64,000 nucleotides of DNA from Ligula intestinalis (taxonomy: Eukaryota; Platyhelminthes; Cestoda; Diphyllobothriidea; Diphyllobothriidae): positions 85,054,292 to 85,118,291 of the forward strand of contig JAYGXS010000003.1 in NCBI GenBank assembly GCA_036362985.1. Reading direction: 5' to 3'. Within the stretch, counting starts at the first letter, position 1; each line of letters begins with the position of its first letter. This document shows positions 63,521 through 64,000 of this stretch, piece by piece. The translations under genes and the position numbers were made by a program. Under the pieces are notes generated by a model that was given only the letters and a program-made list of their open reading frames with translations, did not search any database and was not told where the DNA came from.

Positions 63521-64000
63521 GTACGTCCTTGTTTTATAACTTGTTATCCTCACCAGAGAGCCTGCTTTATTCCACAGTTGGCTTTTGCGTTGTGTAACCG
63601 CACTGGAAAGTCCCTGTTGAATAACTGCGGGGAATACCATTGCACTCTGCCAAATTGAATTTCCGGAGAGACAACTGTCCACTAGGATATTCCTCCTTAA
63701 AAGAATCGAGTCTTTGTAGAGAGAATTCTTTAGTTTGGTCAACTGAATTATTCAAATCTGCCAAACCGTCCTATTCATTCTTCAGTTCTTCACGGTTCCC
63801 AAATTAAGCTTTTTTCTATCATTCTTACACATAACTTTGAATTGTGGACGTGCTTTTCGTGCCGTCATTTGTAATCTATGGGTTCACTGAGGGTGATCAG
63901 GCTACACTTTTAAGATTACCTAGAACGCGCGTGAGTACCGTTTTCTCAGTTTCGCACAGCTGTTTTCCTAATTTGTGTGTACTTATATTGAAGACCAGTG
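63521..64000 (+). other. Block III intron after exon c
   Basis: Intron sequence following the exon c donor, related in part to 14.5-14.9 kb of block I. No finger exon appears before the window ends. Confidence 0.5.

Overview
The window is eukaryotic nuclear DNA dominated by retrotransposons: introns with GT-AG borders, poly(A)-type 3' ends, nested LINEs and three assembly gaps (27070-27079, 38611-38710, 53575-53674). I infer a parasitic flatworm, probably a tapeworm. The reasons are the mix of CR1-like LINEs and Penelope-like elements, and a host gene carrying tiny symmetric exons like those of flatworm micro-exon genes. The species assignment is inference only.

Host component. One C2H2 zinc-finger gene family occurs in four related blocks. 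Block I is on the minus strand (about 17.6 to 11.46 kb), block II on the plus strand (about 32.3 to 38.6 kb), block III' on the plus strand (49.45-53.57 kb, cut by a gap) and block III on the plus strand (58.0-64.0 kb, running off the right edge). The composite gene model is: a 64-codon first exon (seen in III' and III), two 45-nt phase 0-0 micro-exons, a Ser/Asp-rich exon of about 223-244 nt (phase 0 to 1), then a series of 84-87 nt phase 1-1 exons that each encode exactly one finger (six in block I, four in block II). Exon phases agree across all copies. Finger backbones are conserved while the helix positions that normally contact DNA differ.

Mobile component. I name five LINE families for convenience. 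Alpha (CR1-like) has copies at 0.8-2.1, 23.3-26.4, 27.1-31.6, 38.7-40.3 and 53.7-57.4 kb. Beta (CR1-like) has a near full-length copy at 43.2-47.76 kb and fragments at 22.6, 29.8 and 54.9 kb. Gamma is at 6.1-7.1, 19.0-22.25 and 40.4-43.2 kb. Delta (2.1-5.25 kb) has ORF1 plus ORF2, and a fragment lies at 26.7 kb. Epsilon is an endonuclease ORF at the left edge. Two Penelope-like elements with inverted termini lie at 9.5-10.4 and 17.9-18.8 kb. A compound pogo/Tigger DNA element sits in the first intron of blocks III' and III. Every LINE examined over its length carries lesions except the epsilon fragment, whose visible part is open.

Layout: 0-5.3 kb nested LINEs; 5.3-11.4 kb a tRNA-like repeat, an interrupted gamma fragment, diverged repeats and a Penelope-like element; 11.4-18.8 kb zinc-finger block I and a second Penelope-like element; 19-32 kb LINE graveyard; 32-38.6 kb block II; 38.7-47.8 kb alpha, gamma and beta LINEs in series; 47.8-49.4 kb mixed; 49.45-53.57 kb block III'; 53.7-57.4 kb alpha LINE with a beta insertion; 58-64 kb block III.
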